A stretch of DNA of 64,000 nucleotides from Stichopus chloronotus (taxonomy: Eukaryota; Echinodermata; Holothuroidea; Aspidochirotida; Stichopodidae), in assembly GCA_021234535.1 (NCBI GenBank), contig CM037843.1:35093200-35157199 (forward strand), written 5' to 3'. The position numbers were made by a program, and so were the translations under genes. Below, one piece after another: positions 25,101 through 34,789 of this stretch; within the stretch, counting starts at the first letter, position 1, and each line of letters starts with the position of its first letter. Below the pieces are notes generated by a model, which made no database searches, had not been told where the DNA came from, and saw only the letters and a list, made by a program, of their open reading frames with translations.

Positions 25101-25787
25101 AAGTCATCAATGGCATTGCTTGATTTTTGTTGTTCAGTCGTGTTAATTATGTCAATTGTCTTAATCATTCGAAATTGTGACTACTTCTGTTGTTAATGTC
25201 TTTTGACACAAGAAAGGTAACAAAGTCATCGCCAGGTTTGAAAATGTTCAGTTGTGTTACTCATGGCGACTGATTATTTTCACCAGGATTATTACCACCA
25301 TTGTGGGTACTTAAAGTGAATCAGTTGACCTCATAAATTGCTACAGTTAATTTTAATGATATGATTTGTCAACAACATGGAAGATATTTCGAAGGGTTGA
25401 GTAGCCTCAGTGGTTTTCATTAACCATAACTTTTATTTTTGCATTACCAGCTATTGCCCTGATTCTTACCAGACATAACTAGCAATTGCATTCAATTGTA
25501 TTCTTCAATACACTACCCAGAGGTCAGATAAGAAAGGAACATCCTTTGAGACCTGTTTGTTACTTTACCCCAGTAGAAGGAGCCAAGTTATGTGCAAACA
25601 TCAGTAAACTTTCAATCGTTTTTTTTTTCTCTCACTGTAGATTATCAGCATACACTGTTTCAAATGGAAGCTAACCAAACCATTGGGGGTCATGCTCTGT
25701 TGTTTCTATTTGGTATTTCTGACACTCTGCAGCCTTGTGGAGTTCAATGTGTTTGGATATGTTAACCCTCCCATTTGTGCAAAATGA
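4096..25787 (+). CDS. SLC24A4: K+-dependent Na+/Ca2+ exchanger, NCKX3/NCKX4 type (3' ten exons; 5' part outside window)
   Basis: Plasma-membrane antiporter that extrudes Ca2+ together with K+ in exchange for Na+. Exons: 4096-4149, 5486-5595, 7946-8045, 16353-16449, 18623-18720, 20180-20268, 23427-23514, 24321-24514, 24920-25098, 25641-25787 (TGA). All junctions are GT-AG and codon phase is kept at every join, giving 384 residues in the window. In order: last helix of the first membrane cluster, a long hydrophilic cytosolic loop with MVDEYI and [11 protein letters not shown], then the second cluster with the alpha-2 repeat ([19 protein letters not shown], then [19 protein letters not shown]). 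The Asp of SVPD and the Asp of SNVFD match residues reported essential for transport and K+ dependence in NCKX2, so the protein should be K+-dependent and active. The end [12 protein letters not shown] resembles the NCKX3/4 C-terminus. Choice of NCKX4 over NCKX3 is inference from loop motifs and from linkage with the two neighbours. The start codon and alpha-1 repeat are not in the window. Confidence 0.93.
5018..5045 (+). repeat. (GGA)n microsatellite
   Basis: A run of GGA/AGG triplets in the exchanger intron between exons 4096-4149 and 5486-5595. Confidence 0.9.
5252..5283 (+). repeat. (CAGA)n microsatellite
   Basis: About seven CAGA units, one with a G substitution, 200 bp before exon 5486. 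It is the complement type of the (TGTC)n run at 3366. Confidence 0.9.
5486..5595 (+). CDS. SLC24A4: NCKX exon: start of cytosolic loop
   Basis: Encodes 36 residues beginning [20 protein letters not shown], very basic (Lys/Arg/Gln rich), as expected just after a membrane helix on the cytosolic side. Acceptor TATTTTTCAG, donor GTACAG. Leaves one base (G) for the next exon. Confidence 0.8.
5620..5760 (+). repeat. Pyrimidine-rich degenerate minisatellite
   Basis: Begins about 25 bp after exon 5486-5595. The string TTTCCACTAATCCATATCCT occurs exactly at 5642-5661 and 5727-5746, and looser versions (CCATATCCC, CCAATATCACC) lie between, giving a period near 30-40 bp. Confidence 0.7.
5761..7945. other. 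Exchanger intron, no feature beyond simple repeats
   Basis: Between exons 5486-5595 and 7946-8045. A short CA-rich run lies near 6999-7029. Open frames here on both strands show no recognisable domain and no splice context. Confidence 0.6.
7946..8045 (+). CDS. SLC24A4: NCKX exon: loop with MVDEYI motif
   Basis: Encodes [19 protein letters not shown].. to [11 protein letters not shown]. The MVDE(Y/I).xSPP-like segment is characteristic of NCKX3/NCKX4 loops. Acceptor TTTCTTTGAAG, donor GTACAG; phase joins cleanly to both neighbours. Followed by an 8.3-kb intron, the largest in this gene part. Confidence 0.85.
8384..9010 (+). repeat. Dispersed repeat copy A ('GAAGGAATCTATGCGATGGTGATGG' head)
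   Basis: Starts with a GAAGGAATCTATGCGATGGT head and a GT-rich tract, then GCCTTGGCTTGTGAACACAG, TCTCAA, a 'GATAGTCTATTGTGA'-like block, then AGGTCA-type motifs, AAGATATCTAAAGAAG and TTGATGAGTGGATGAT. The same order occurs at 13.69-13.99 kb, so the two are copies of one dispersed element. The second half (8870-9000) partly repeats the first, including a short local duplication of 'CAGCAAGGTATCTAA'. Confidence 0.75.
9241..9480 (+). repeat. Repeat unit with GT tract and TGGTCAAAGGTCA
   Basis: Has a GT-rich tract, then 'GACACTTGCTTCGGTACATT', then TGGTGGTCAAAGGTCATCTGAGG and 'GATAAATCTCAAGC'. Block order follows the neighbouring repeat units, suggesting a diverged member of the same superfamily. 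Confidence 0.55.
9540..11160 (+). repeat. Array of diverged ~140-160-bp units ('GTGAAATCATGCAAA')
   Basis: Motifs 'GGGCC(A/C)TAT..TGTGAAATCATGCAAAATG' and 'TGCAAGGAACCAT' recur at about 9590, 9705, 10050, 10830, 10865, 11005 and 11150. Inside it, two clearer copies of a second unit lie at about 10160-10310 and 10315-10465 (GTATGTGGC(T/G)CGATA(G/A)CTCA, later GGTGT(G/A)CCCTATTGTTTT(C/T)GGTGC and TGCATATTAATG), offset 156 bp. No coding function is evident. Confidence 0.6.
11400..12895. other. Exchanger intron between repeat arrays
   Basis: No coding signal. A 'GTGGTGTAGCCAGTGGGGAGG' end near 12100 and 'AGTGGCGTAGACGGGGGG' near 12380 look like termini of an interspersed element seen repeatedly elsewhere in the window. 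Confidence 0.5.
12895..13530 (+). repeat. Tandem array of ~145-bp repeat carrying DR1 motifs
   Basis: Four and a half units. Each has 'GAAAACCTTGTAAACA(C)', 'TATCTCAAGAAGGGAAGCTTGGA', 'CTCATATTTAGTATGTAGGT', 'ACCACATTGAGTAGAAG' and 'GGTGGAGGTCAAAGGTCATT'. The unit near 13008 contains a perfect AGGTCAAAGGTCA; others differ by one base. This is the best preserved copy of the repeat family in the window and serves as its reference. Confidence 0.9.
13480..13690 (+). repeat. Dispersed repeat copy B (also at 46.68 kb)
   Basis: The run 'TCTCAAGGAG.GAAGCTT.. TGCATCAC..TAATATGCAGTTGTGC.TGTTGA..CATGATA..TA.GTCAT..AATCCTC..AATGAA.TCAT..AACCACAA.TGCAT' is shared with 46675-46885 in the same order, so both derive from one dispersed element. 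Confidence 0.8.
13690..13990 (+). repeat. Dispersed repeat copy A2 (partner of 8.4-kb copy)
   Basis: Begins 'GGAAGGAATCTATGCGATGG', GT tract, 'GCTTTGGCTTGTAAAAACGG', 'TGTTGATAGTCCACTGTGA', 'GAGGTCATTTGAGGTCATCAG', 'AGGGAAGATACCTCAGCGA', 'GTTGATGAGCACATGATG'. Same block order as 8384-8700. Confidence 0.8.
14740..14940 (+). repeat. Dispersed repeat copy C (also at 41.74-42.13 kb)
   Basis: Contains 'TAATTGAGAAATTG(C/T)AG', 'GT(A/T)C(G/A)TGCAGCT', 'GGAAGTGC..TTTCC.GCCATCTGGG', 'TTTTC.TTTAC.CT.C.C..CAA..GATGGTGGC(G/A)CTC.ACTT.GATAGTC', shared with 41740-41940. Another, shorter version of the last blocks is at 42020-42080. Confidence 0.75.
15886..16310 (+). repeat. 18-bp minisatellite (GATGTGAGTTGTCTGTCT)
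   Basis: About 23 diverged units of consensus GATGTGAGTTGTCTGTCT. It ends roughly 40 bp before exchanger exon 16353-16449, so it lies in the zone where branch point and polypyrimidine tract should be. The Ser-Cys-Leu-Asp-Val open frame across it is only a translation of the repeat. Confidence 0.88.
16353..16449 (+). CDS. SLC24A4: NCKX exon: conserved loop segment [11 protein letters not shown]
   Basis: Encodes [20 protein letters not shown] then [13 protein letters not shown]. It corresponds to the F-x-F/Q-(P/D)-(E/D)AG(L/F)R(I/V)M..(K/R)F.P.TR..MA segment of vertebrate NCKX3/4, the best conserved part of the loop. Acceptor TTCTGCCTGCAG, donor GTAAAT. The exon lies about 40 bp after the end of an 18-bp minisatellite. 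Confidence 0.92.
16800..17720. repeat. Long dispersed repeat, copy 1 (partner 38.7-40.5 kb)
   Basis: Shares ordered blocks with 38700-39050 and 40025-40515: 'CTCCTCAAAA(A)C.TTATGCATAAGATGAGTTA', 'GAGCAACAAATAACT(G/A)AATTTCTATCT', 'GTGACATGC.TCTAGAA', 'GATGACGT.GAGTG.TGCACAATGTCAGTA', 'ACCCTCTGGG.ATAT', 'TGATGTCACAAATTTGCA(C/T)ACTTAGCC', 'AATTTGCCTGTAAA'. Copy 2 carries about 1 kb of extra sequence in the middle. No coding frame spans it. Confidence 0.85.
18623..18720 (+). CDS. SLC24A4: NCKX exon: variable loop segment
   Basis: Encodes [20 protein letters not shown] followed by [12 protein letters not shown], polar and Asn-rich like the poorly conserved middle of the NCKX loop. Supported by clean acceptor (TCCTCGCAACAG), donor (GTAATT) and matching phase rather than by sequence similarity. 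Confidence 0.72.
18951..19022 (+). repeat. Two-copy 36-bp tandem duplication
   Basis: 'GG(T/C)ACCCTCAA.A.GGTTGC(C)TTTTTTTAAAG.AAT' occurs twice head to tail in the intron between exons 18623-18720 and 20180-20268. Confidence 0.75.
19780..20060 (+). repeat. Single decayed unit of the GGTCA-repeat
   Basis: Contains 'GTGGAGGTCATAGTTTGAAAACCATGT', 'GAGGGTCAGAGGTCATTTAAAG' and 'CATGGAGGTCAAGTCATTTC', in the style of the 12.9-kb array but too decayed to align fully. Confidence 0.5.
20180..20268 (+). CDS. SLC24A4: NCKX exon: acidic loop segment
   Basis: Encodes [20 protein letters not shown] then EPEGLCNIP. The acidic stretch EEGDTEEE matches the position of the Glu/Asp-rich tract found before the second membrane cluster in this family. 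Acceptor GTCATCCAG; donor GTGGGA is weaker than the others, but the phase fits both neighbours. Confidence 0.75.
21715..22945. other. Exchanger intron, possible decayed inverted-repeat element
   Basis: The left part reads AAGCTCCGTCGGTATGCC at 21728 and the complement of the right part reads AAGCTCTGCTGGTATCCC near 22940, about 14 of 18 bases alike, with further ATCGGTAT/ATACC-type blocks inside. The interior has a 137-codon open frame (22248-22661) without any recognisable domain. It may be a dead DNA transposon; this is weak. Confidence 0.3.
23427..23514 (+). CDS. SLC24A4: NCKX exon: first TM helix of second cluster
   Basis: Encodes [20 protein letters not shown] then VSIPDCRRP, matching the family pattern VKW.(F/I)..PL.F.L..(T/S)IP.C.(K/R)PRW. 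Acceptor TTCTTTGGCAG, donor GTATCT. Confidence 0.92.
24321..24514 (+). CDS. SLC24A4: NCKX exon: alpha-2 repeat, first half
   Basis: Encodes [20 protein letters not shown], then [20 protein letters not shown], then [19 protein letters not shown]. The acidic residue of SVPD is the ion-coordinating position of the alpha-2 repeat in the Ca2+/cation antiporter superfamily. Acceptor TTTCTCTCAG, donor GTAAGA. Confidence 0.97.
24920..25098 (+). CDS. SLC24A4: NCKX exon: alpha-2 repeat, second half
   Basis: Encodes [20 protein letters not shown], then the GLAFPW turn, then [19 protein letters not shown], a membrane helix. The Asp in SNVFD is the position known in NCKX2 to set K+ dependence, and it is kept. 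Acceptor TTTTCCCAG, donor GTAAGT. Confidence 0.97.
25641..25787 (+). CDS. SLC24A4: NCKX last exon with stop
   Basis: Encodes [20 protein letters not shown], then a hydrophobic helix and [18 protein letters not shown], then TGA at 25785-25787. EFNVF.(F/Y)VN.P.C is the standard C-terminal end of the family. Acceptor TTTCTCTCACTGTAG. Confidence 0.95.
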   Translation: MISIHCFKWKLTKPLGVMLCCFYLVFLTLCSLVEFNVFGYVNPPICAK

Positions 25788-26246
25788 AAAACTGGAAGGT
25801 TTTGAGCATTTACCCCCCTTGAAGTTGACATTTGAACCAGCTAACCTTGGATCAACTAGAGATTGATATGTAAAGTTACGAGCAGGAGGAGACATCTCGG
25901 TGAAATGAATCACCATAGAGATATCCAGTTGACCGTGAAAGAAGCATTCTAAGTGTTGTTGTTATTGTTATGGGTAAATTGTTCTCCAGGTTTGTTGTTG
26001 TTAATGTAACCTCTTTGCTACATCAGTGGTAGTACATTTCTGCAGTACTGTGAATTATGATAGGCCCTCCCATATCTCATTAATCCTAAGAGAAAAAAAA
26101 TGATATATCTTGTAAATAAGTCATCTCATTTATCTTCTTCAATTATGTAGAACAATCTCACTTTCCAGTTTCCAGTACATCTATACACTTGTTTGATGTT
26201 TTTGTAGTGTACTCACTAACATTGTGCCACAATTGTAATATATCAC

Positions 26247-26252
26247 AATAAA
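26247..26252 (+). other. Candidate polyadenylation signal of exchanger gene
   Basis: AATAAA about 460 bp after the exchanger stop codon, the first canonical hexamer there. The 3' UTR could be longer; nothing in the sequence decides it. Confidence 0.45.
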
Positions 26253-27767
26253 CATTGTCTTCTTTCATACAGTGGTATGTATACTAATCAATTACATAAC
26301 AAGCTTGCATACATAACAATAATATGCTATATATATATTTATCTTTATAATGGACATGTGATTTCTGCAGACATATCATACTCCTATAATTGCACAGCAG
26401 ACGGTTGTCATGGATTCAGTTTCATTAGAGAATTAGCATCACCAGTATTTTTGTACCACCGTACTAGTTTATGTCAGTGTCATACTAAATTATTATTTTG
26501 TAGTAGTATTTAAAAATAGGCTAACACTTTTCCCATGCAAAGTAGCTATGCAAAAAAAAAATGCCCTTTGTTGTAGTTTATGTGCACAAGTCCTCCCTTT
26601 ATATTACTTATAAAATTAATGTGTGGAATTTTTTGTCTTGAAGATCCAAAGCAGCCTTTAACAGTTTCCATACCGCAGTATTATTTTGCATTAAATGTCA
26701 CGTTAATCTCACAAATCTTTTACCGAGTCATAGCTCATATTCTCTTTGATGCTATGAGGAGATGAAGACAATAAGTAAAATCCAGTTGATGTGCAGCACT
26801 GTTACCTTTAACATGTGTAACTCTTTAGAATAGTCTTTTCGTTTTCCCTAGTTTATTTTCTTGTTTTGTTTTGCAGTTAAAAGTAATTTTAGAAGGTTTG
26901 TGTGCTAAAGATTCTTTCACGTTGTGAATTGCTAATCCGTTACATTCGTCAAGTGCAAATATAGTGTTTCTTAAATCTCTTTCATATCTGGCAATAGTGT
27001 GTAAATATACAAATTAAAAGGGCTCTTTTGAATTAATTCACTATTCCTTTGATCAAACTATCAACTTTTTTTTATAGCCATTCAAAGATGATGGTTTGGA
27101 CTGATCAAAACATTGAGTATTAACAGGTCAACATTTCAGTTCGTGGCTGTGGTATGAACACCACAGAGTAATGTTTGGTTTAATTCTTCATGCTTGCATT
27201 GCATATGCTCTTTTCACATGATAAAAGTATTTTAAACCTTCAAATCACTTTTAGATTGAAAGTATTTGTTTAATTTTGGAAGCAAATGATAGTGAACTTT
27301 GAAAATGTGAAGACCTGTTCTTGCTTTGCAAGGCAGAGCATTGTGGAAACTGTTTTATTACATTTTTCATCAAAGCTTTGTAAATTTTTGTGACTGCTGA
27401 ATGTATAGAATTGATCTGTTTAGGTGGTCACACGTTTGAGTTTTATATGGTCCCAGGAAAGAACAAGAAAGTCAAAATTTATTCCTTTATTTCCGTAGAA
27501 AGTTATTTTTGTAACCACTTTTAATGTGTCCTTTTGCCTTTTTGAGCTATAAATCCATGCCAAGGTGATAAATTTTTTTACAAGCAGTTACATCTGTGAG
27601 ACAGTACTGTTCTTCGACCTGTTGAATGACTCCTGCTTGGAATGAAATTTTATTTGTTTTTGTGCAAGTGTACATGTGCTTTCGTTCCGGTCACAATATC
27701 AACTTTTATTTATGTGATGTTTGTATGTCTCACTTGTTTCCTACACTTGTCTCTCGTTAATTGACAA

Positions 27768-27781
27768 GGGGGGGGGGGGGG
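27768..27781 (+). repeat. G14 homopolymer
   Basis: Fourteen consecutive G in an AT-rich intergenic region. Length may be unreliable in assemblies. Confidence 0.9.
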
Positions 27782-28849
27782 TAGAAGCAAGCCTACCTAC
27801 CTAATGCTTGTCTGTTGCCAAGAATATAAAGTAGTAAAGAGTCAGAGTCTTAAGAAGAAGTACTGCAAGTCTGAACAATTTTTTTTTTTTTCGTGTACAA
27901 ATTTAGATATATATGTATTTATATGTTTGCTCATTGTTGGGTGAAACTGAGAGTTGCTTTCCTTTGTCATGCCATTATTGTCTTCCATATACTACACAAA
28001 CAAAGAAAGATTTATGATATGGTATTATTTAAATGTTGGAATTTAGGTAAAACAATGTGGTGAAGTATTTATCTTCAGGGTGGAGAGGTGTTGTCTAATA
28101 TGAGAGAGGATATTACAGATGACTAGATTGGACCATCACTCTCACGATAGCAGAGAAATACGCCAGGACTTCAACAATAACGGGGCATTAGTAAAGACCA
28201 CCTCACAGATGTTCGTAGTTATGTAAGCTACAGCAGAGACGTGAATGTTTTTGAAACTTTGCAAGTAGGAATTTATGACTTACTTTCAACAAAAAAGCAT
28301 TTTCATACTTTGTTTCTTAAGCAGCAATTGGTGTGTCGATGGGTTCTTTTCTTTATCATGAAAGTCAAATGCGTAATCTCAGAACTAAACATTCAACGTA
28401 ACATTCATGAAGGTGCCTCCTCGGTGAGAAGATCAGTGTTTAATATCAGCTTTGTGGAATCCAAAGATCGTTTGATTGTCAAGCAACTGAAAGTCCAAAA
28501 ATACCTTCCAAATGTGACATCTTAAAAAGTTGAGCAATCCATCGCCCCTCTGAAAGCTTTGTGTTGAAACCTATCGGGAAATTTATATGGGATTAGAAGA
28601 TTATATTTGTTATCTCTTTTTTTTTTTCTTCAAGTTGGACAGTTGCAAGAGATTAATGGAGGTATAATTAGGAAACTCTTTGTATGCGGTATCTGCAGAA
28701 GTGAATGTTGGCAGTAAGTTCAAAGCTGGTGTGTAGGTTGGTGTTGGCAATCTCCTATGAATTCATGCTGTTTAAATGTCGACTGATGCCAGTCGTGTAG
28801 AAACCCTCTCAATTTTGCATCTCTACGGGTAGCAGTTGATCAAGCAGTT

Positions 28850-29040
28850 CAAGGCTATTTGAGGTCAACAGCAGCTATAATGTCAATGCCCACTTTTAGC
28901 ATGATAGATGGCGGGGTGTTTGCACTGCAGCTGTTATTGTAATAACTTGCCCTTGTTGAAAAGCAATCTTATTTTATTGTTCATGGATGTCAAAGGTCAA
29001 TTGGTGAAAAGTTGCAAACCCTTGTGTGCATAAGTAAACA
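28850..29040 (+). repeat. Decayed GGTCA-repeat unit
   Basis: Has 'GGCTATTTGAGGTCAACAGCAG', then a block around 'GCATGATAG', then 'TGGATGTCAAAGGTCAATTGG' with AAACC.TTGTG following. Same family as the 12.9-kb array. Confidence 0.5.
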
Positions 29041-32000
29041 TTGTTTTCTCCATATTCACTTGCCATTTTGGGTTTCTGTTCTGCACAAGTTTGTGGTAAC
29101 ATTTTTAAAGACAGATTATGGTTACAAATTTAAACTGTATTCATTTCTCTGAAATGATTTTATAAAAACTGCCAACTCATAAATAAGAGTCAGTTGATAA
29201 ATAGATGCTATCCATCCAGCTTTTCTTATGAATGTTCATTGAGATTATTAAATTTGTCAGGCTTCTTTTTTTTTTGGCGATTCATGTATTTTCTTTTCCC
29301 AAACAATTTGACTGAGGTATCAGATGGTAAAGTAATATTATAACCTTTCCTTTGGTTAATTTGCAAGGATTTGCTGTGGTTTTGTCATGTAGTTATCATT
29401 CTTTCCTTGCTTTTCTTTGCCTTCCTTGTGGTATTTCTTCCCTTTTTCTTTTCTTGCTGTGATCCTGTTGAATTTGTTTTGCCTTCACAAGTTGTCGTCA
29501 ACAATTATGAGATTGCAAGGTGTCACCCTACAATCGCTCTGATATTTTACAGTTTGATTTGCTCTTAAAAGTTTCAGCAGTCCTGAAATTACTATATAGC
29601 AATATGAGGTTAACCCACACATAAATGTTAGTACTTGTGTGAAAAAATGTTTGCAAAAGTAAAAAATAAAGTACGAGTAACATTACGAGAGACATGAACC
29701 CTTGAAGTCCATAAAAGAATGAGTTTGCTTGTCTGGCATGAGCGGTGAAACTTGTTACTGAAAACCAATGACTCAATGGATAAAAAGCTCTGAGACCCCA
29801 GAATGATAAATGGTTTTATTGACTGCTTCTTGTACATTTATGTGTTTCACTCAATCCATCCTGCCACCATATTGTTCAGGTGCTTTGTCATCGTCGTAAG
29901 TCGTTCTAAGTTGATTTTATCGATCGGATTTTATTGAAGCATAACTATTAATTTTAAATATATCTGTATTTCATTTCGTGTAATTAAAAATCAACAAGTT
30001 TTATCTTCAAAGATTTGATTATGATTATCTGATTTTATGACTTGATAAAGCAGGTAAAATTTTGTACAGTTAATAAGTGTGGAAAAAAGAAATCAGTAAA
30101 GTCACCCGTTATGTTATGGCATTCTATTGTTTCTATTGTTATCATCAGACTTCATTGGCACAAGACCATTTTGCCTTTCAGGGAGATTCCTGCTTTGATC
30201 TCCTTCAGCATGAGATGGGGTCTCTACCAAACTAACAAGAATGGTTCTGCAGCAACTTAGAGCTGTGTGTTGTCTGTACCGTTTTATTACTACACAGCAG
30301 TACATGTTCATTTCCAGAGCTGCTAAGACCTGGAGATTGTGACCACAAAATAGAACGCAAATTTAAAAAAATTGGTTAGTTTATTCTTCCCCAAAATGTA
30401 CCCCTGGTGTTAACTCATTTGATTCAGTTTGGAAGCTTAATTCACCAAAGGAGTCATTTTTCATGAATGAGGAGGCCCTCATTGCTTTCACTCATAATAG
30501 CGGCAGGTCCATGACCATTATGTTAACTGTAAATTGTCTACCCTTGTCACTTTCACTTGACATTAATATTGAGAGGTACTCAATTCTGATTCTGTTTTTG
30601 TGTGGTACCTTTCAGATGCTATTCCTTTCAATGCAGGCTTGTACACACACTTGAAAATACTTTGCCCTGCATTGCATCACAGTTTGGTATGCGGGAAAAA
30701 ATTAGAGTGGAGACTCAAGATCAGATCCCTCCACCATTCCACTGCATCCGTATCCCATTCACTCTTCAGAGTGTGGTCACCCTTTTGGAATGGGATTTTC
30801 CCCAAGAGGAGAGGCCTCTAATTGCCATTTTCTGTGTATTTATGCTCAATTTCCTCAGCCAGCTTTTTCGTGCAGAATTATCTGGTGCCTACTGCTGCAA
30901 CAGAGATTTCACTCCAGTTTGTGTCTGATCTGAAAAGTATCAGATCCATTCAATCAAGGAATGGGTTTTGCTTCGCTTTTCTTCTCTTTTTTTTCCAGAG
31001 AGACGTTTGTAAAATCATACGCCACTTTTTCCCATGTCTGTTCCTTATCATCAGCCTTTTGTTTACATACAATGGCAAGGTGAATATATACATTAGCCAG
31101 ACTGAAGATTTATGCAACCATATCGTGTCTTTGCAGCTGGTTTCCAAAGATTTATTGACCAGTGAAGATAGTGTTCTGGATATCCACGTGGAGCGGTAAA
31201 ATTCCTCCGTTAGAACTGCAAGCATTTCAGGTGCTGTGAGAATGACGCATTTTAGTGTTTTCGTATGAAATCAATCTTGATCAAATGTACAAGTGGCAGG
31301 CAGGTAGTACGTTGGGGATCTGAGTGTAGTGGTTTGCTGCAAACAATAGTAATCACAAATGCACTGCTCCTGGAGTTAGCACTGTGTCGGAGAATTTTGA
31401 ATCGTATCGGACCTGATGTAGTTTCATGGAAGAACAAGGTCTGCGAACCATCCGACCAGTTTCAGCTGCTAAATGTGGATGTTCATTTAGCACATGACTT
31501 CAAAGACTGAAAACATTGTTAACCTCTAGACTGGCACAGAAGCACTTACTGGTATGCATCAGCCAGGCCATTCTAGATCAGCTACATACCCGTGAATTCG
31601 TCAACAAGAAGGAAACACGAGTCAGTGAAAATGTGTGGTAAATACCAGCAATGTCTGTAGTCCTGCCTAATCCCTGTGTCTTTCTAATGACTTCCAATGG
31701 CACACTTGGGGGTGGGGGGAGGGGGAAGATGCATCACCAGTCTGTTTATAGCAAATGGAAATGTATTTTTAGGGAAATGTATTTCAAGGGAAAGGGGACC
31801 TGGGAATTGTTATCAAGTAACAATCAGAAAATAATTATCAGACCTTTGTGCAGTGAAAAAGTTGCAAGATGTCTCCATTAAATTCAAAGTTTGGTGTGCC
31901 TCTGTAGTGCAACCATTTTGAGACTGCTGAAGTTAAAGATTTGATCATATTTTGGCAATCTGTCAAATAATTTAAAGCGGAAGGGTTTTAAATCCAAGGA

Positions 32001-34750
32001 AATAATGACAGTACAATTTCAGTCCAGGGGCTTACTTGCGCCCTGAGAAGAACGATTTCCAGCGATCTGAGGCGTATTTTCAGATTTTCCAGCTTCTCCC
32101 TTTCATTAGTTTTCGAAAACTACCCGAAAACCCCAAAACTTTATCCGAAAACTTGCATCGCTGCCCTAAAACATATTACTTTCGAGTTTCCCCGACCCTG
32201 CGTCCCTATGACTATAAATGTAATCTGGCCAATAAGACAATCTTCTCATCTACTTTATTACTATCTTTCTGTGGTTGAAGCAGAAGAACAAAAGAAAAGG
32301 CAACAGTTTTTCAGAAATGATACTCAGAATCACTTTACAGAAACCTACGGAAGTGGTGAAAACACATACAAAAGGAAAATATGATGACTTGCTTTCATAA
32401 ACTTGAAATTAAATTTTGACAATTTAATTTACTCGTCAAAATGAAAAAAAAAATCTGAAATAGTTGGTAATTGACATCATGCTTGACGTGATCGAATATT
32501 TCGTCAAATGGTAAATTAGCACAATTGTTATTTTGGCAAGCTGAGTAGAGCCAAGCAATCGAATATTTTTTTTTTAATGAAGAGGTTTTGACGAGTTGTT
32601 TTATGTCGGCGAAATGTCAGTTTTCATAATTTTTCCCTTTTTTTTCCTCCCAAATTTTTTAACTTGACAAAAAAAAAAACAATTTTGTAGTTGTGCCACT
32701 TTGCCGAAATACTCAAACTGCAGTGCAAAATGGCAATTTCCTTAAGTTTGCCATTTTGACAAAATTTTATCAAATCGCCACATTTCAGGAAAAAAATACA
32801 TCTATAGGCATAAATTATACCCCAGTCATCAGTCCGGCGATCAGGTTCTGCAGTTATCCCCCCTTCCCTCCCCACAAAAAAGCCACACCTAAAAAAAAAA
32901 ACAAAGAAAACGGAGATTCTTTCCGCTTTTGACCCCACTCGTTAAGTGACAATTACCAGAGAATCTTTATTCCTTACGCTATTTTGAAGATGCAGAAATG
33001 CTTCCTTCCAAAGCCCACATTTCTTCAAATACCTCAGAACTTCCAGGATATCTCTTCTGGTCACATTAATGGGTGTTACCCCATATCCCAGGGAAAAAAA
33101 ACCCATGGCGGTCCCTGTCGAATGTGCCCAAAGCCATCAAAGTGCCTTGGGTAGTCTCCTGCAGGGGCAACTTTGATCTTTCAAACCAGTCAGTTAGTCA
33201 TAAATGTCCCCCCCCCCTCTCCCCTCCCCACATTTCAATTTGGATTGACGCCTCAGCAACCATGGAGCTATCTACAACTAACATCGGCAGACACTTTACT
33301 TTTTTGTGACCTAACTGAACTAAAAAGCAAAGTAACCAAAATATAGTAGTCATGGAAGATGTCTTCGATTACAATCGTCAACAGGAATATTACTTCAACG
33401 ACGGTTCATTTAACTACTGAGTAATCTACAGGGCTTGAAGACTACCCCTTTACTAATTTCTGACTTTGCTTTTGGCCGAGACTGACATAATTTTCGACAT
33501 TGCTTTTCAGATGACAGAGAGGACATATATTTGGGGACATGGCCTTCCATTATTTCCAAAACTGCACTGTTTAATCACAACGTCAATCTGAATTAAGCAT
33601 ATTGAGATAAGATCTAAAAATGCATATTTCACCAGCAGTGCAAAGCAAAATGAAAAAAAAAAAATAAGTAGAATTATTACTCGGAAGAAACAGGAATCCC
33701 TCGGTACTTCAGTTTAAATCTAGCATCAAATATAGCACCATTTTGTATCTAGTCCACCATAAATAATCGAAACTTTTCTAAAGGTGACTAATACATCCCC
33801 TACTTTAAGACCCCTCCCTCTCAGGACTTCAATACAATCATCAGATCCATGTCACAATTTCACACACACAGCCTCACGCCTAATTCATGGGCCGTTCATG
33901 TACCCTCACTTTTAAGATCACGCAAATTCTATGTCACCTCAAAAAAAAAAATGGGAAAGAAAAAATGGCTAAAATTTATGGTCCCTGTGAAAATTTTTTT
34001 TTTTTTACCTACTTGACTGGCCCCTGGTGTTCAGAATTTTACAAAAATGTGATTCATTACCGAGATCTTTTTTCTTTGCCATGTCTCTCTTACAATTCTA
34101 CGATTCCACAGCAAACCGAAAACTCTTAGTACGGAAGGACATTAGAGCCAACTTTTCTTCTTTTTTTCTTTTTGAACTTCTGCCACTTTTTTTGGTTCGT
34201 CTTTTTTTTAGTTCAATTGGGTGCATGCTAAGTTGTTGAGCTGCTACCGATGTTTGAACTCAACTCGCTTCCAATGTGTCGAAACTCCATTGGTCTTCAG
34301 CCTCTGATTATTTACGGTTTACTCAACTATTTATGTTGTTCAAGAACAGGCTAGGACCAACCTAAAGGCAAAATAGTCTCAAAAGAAGAAAAAGAAAAGT
34401 TGCAGAAACGAACATTTAAGTTAGCGCAACGGAAATAAATCTTGAAGTTGCAGAAATGAAAACAAAAGTTGCACAATTGGGAGATTTAATAATTTAAAAA
34501 ATTTAAACAGGAGATTTGCTCTAATGATCTTCCGTAGAAATCGGCATAATTTACAAAACAGCCAGGTCTATTGGTCTATTACGCAATCTGTGAAACAGCG
34601 CGAAGTAGTTTTCCCCGTTGTTACTATCCAATTCCAGTACTGGTAATTCTAATGGTTCTGAAGTTCAATTTCGCAGTTGGTTGCTCATTTCATTCGGTCT
34701 GGAGCTCAACGCGAAACAGGAAACTCGCTTCCTTTCTATTCCTTCCAAAG

Positions 34751-34789
34751 ATGGCGTCAAATTCACAGCAGCAAGATCGATTTTATGTG
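34751..34789 (+). CDS. NUDT14: NUDT14 candidate first coding exon
   Basis: ATG in strong context (CCAAAGATGGCG), 13 codons MASNSQQQDRFYV, then GTAACG as donor in phase 0, which is exactly the phase needed by exon 42387. 'AAGATGGCG' also resembles the YY1-type element often found at housekeeping-gene starts, preceded by a pyrimidine-rich tract. The assignment rests on phase and context only, and the donor is not optimal; a 7.6-kb first intron is implied. Confidence 0.45.

Larger units (their letters stand above)
26260..34750. other. Intergenic region, no gene supported
   Basis: Between the exchanger 3' end and the proposed NUDT14 first exon. It holds a G14 run (27768-27781), poly-T and poly-A tracts, a decayed GGTCA-repeat unit (about 28850-29010) and many short open frames without domains. 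A frame at 30950-31199 reads RDVCKIIRHFFPCLFLIISL after a TTTTTTTTCCAG and superficially resembles an NCKX membrane segment, but it lacks the Trp that should end it and lies downstream of the gene end. Confidence 0.55.

Noticed and set aside
30950..31199. Exon-like frame RDVCKIIRHFFPCLFLIISL..YNGKV after a TTTTTTTTCCAG, similar to the missing NCKX membrane segment
   Set aside because: It lies 5 kb after the exchanger stop codon, lacks the Trp and TG|GT donor needed to join exon 4096, and only a few positions agree.
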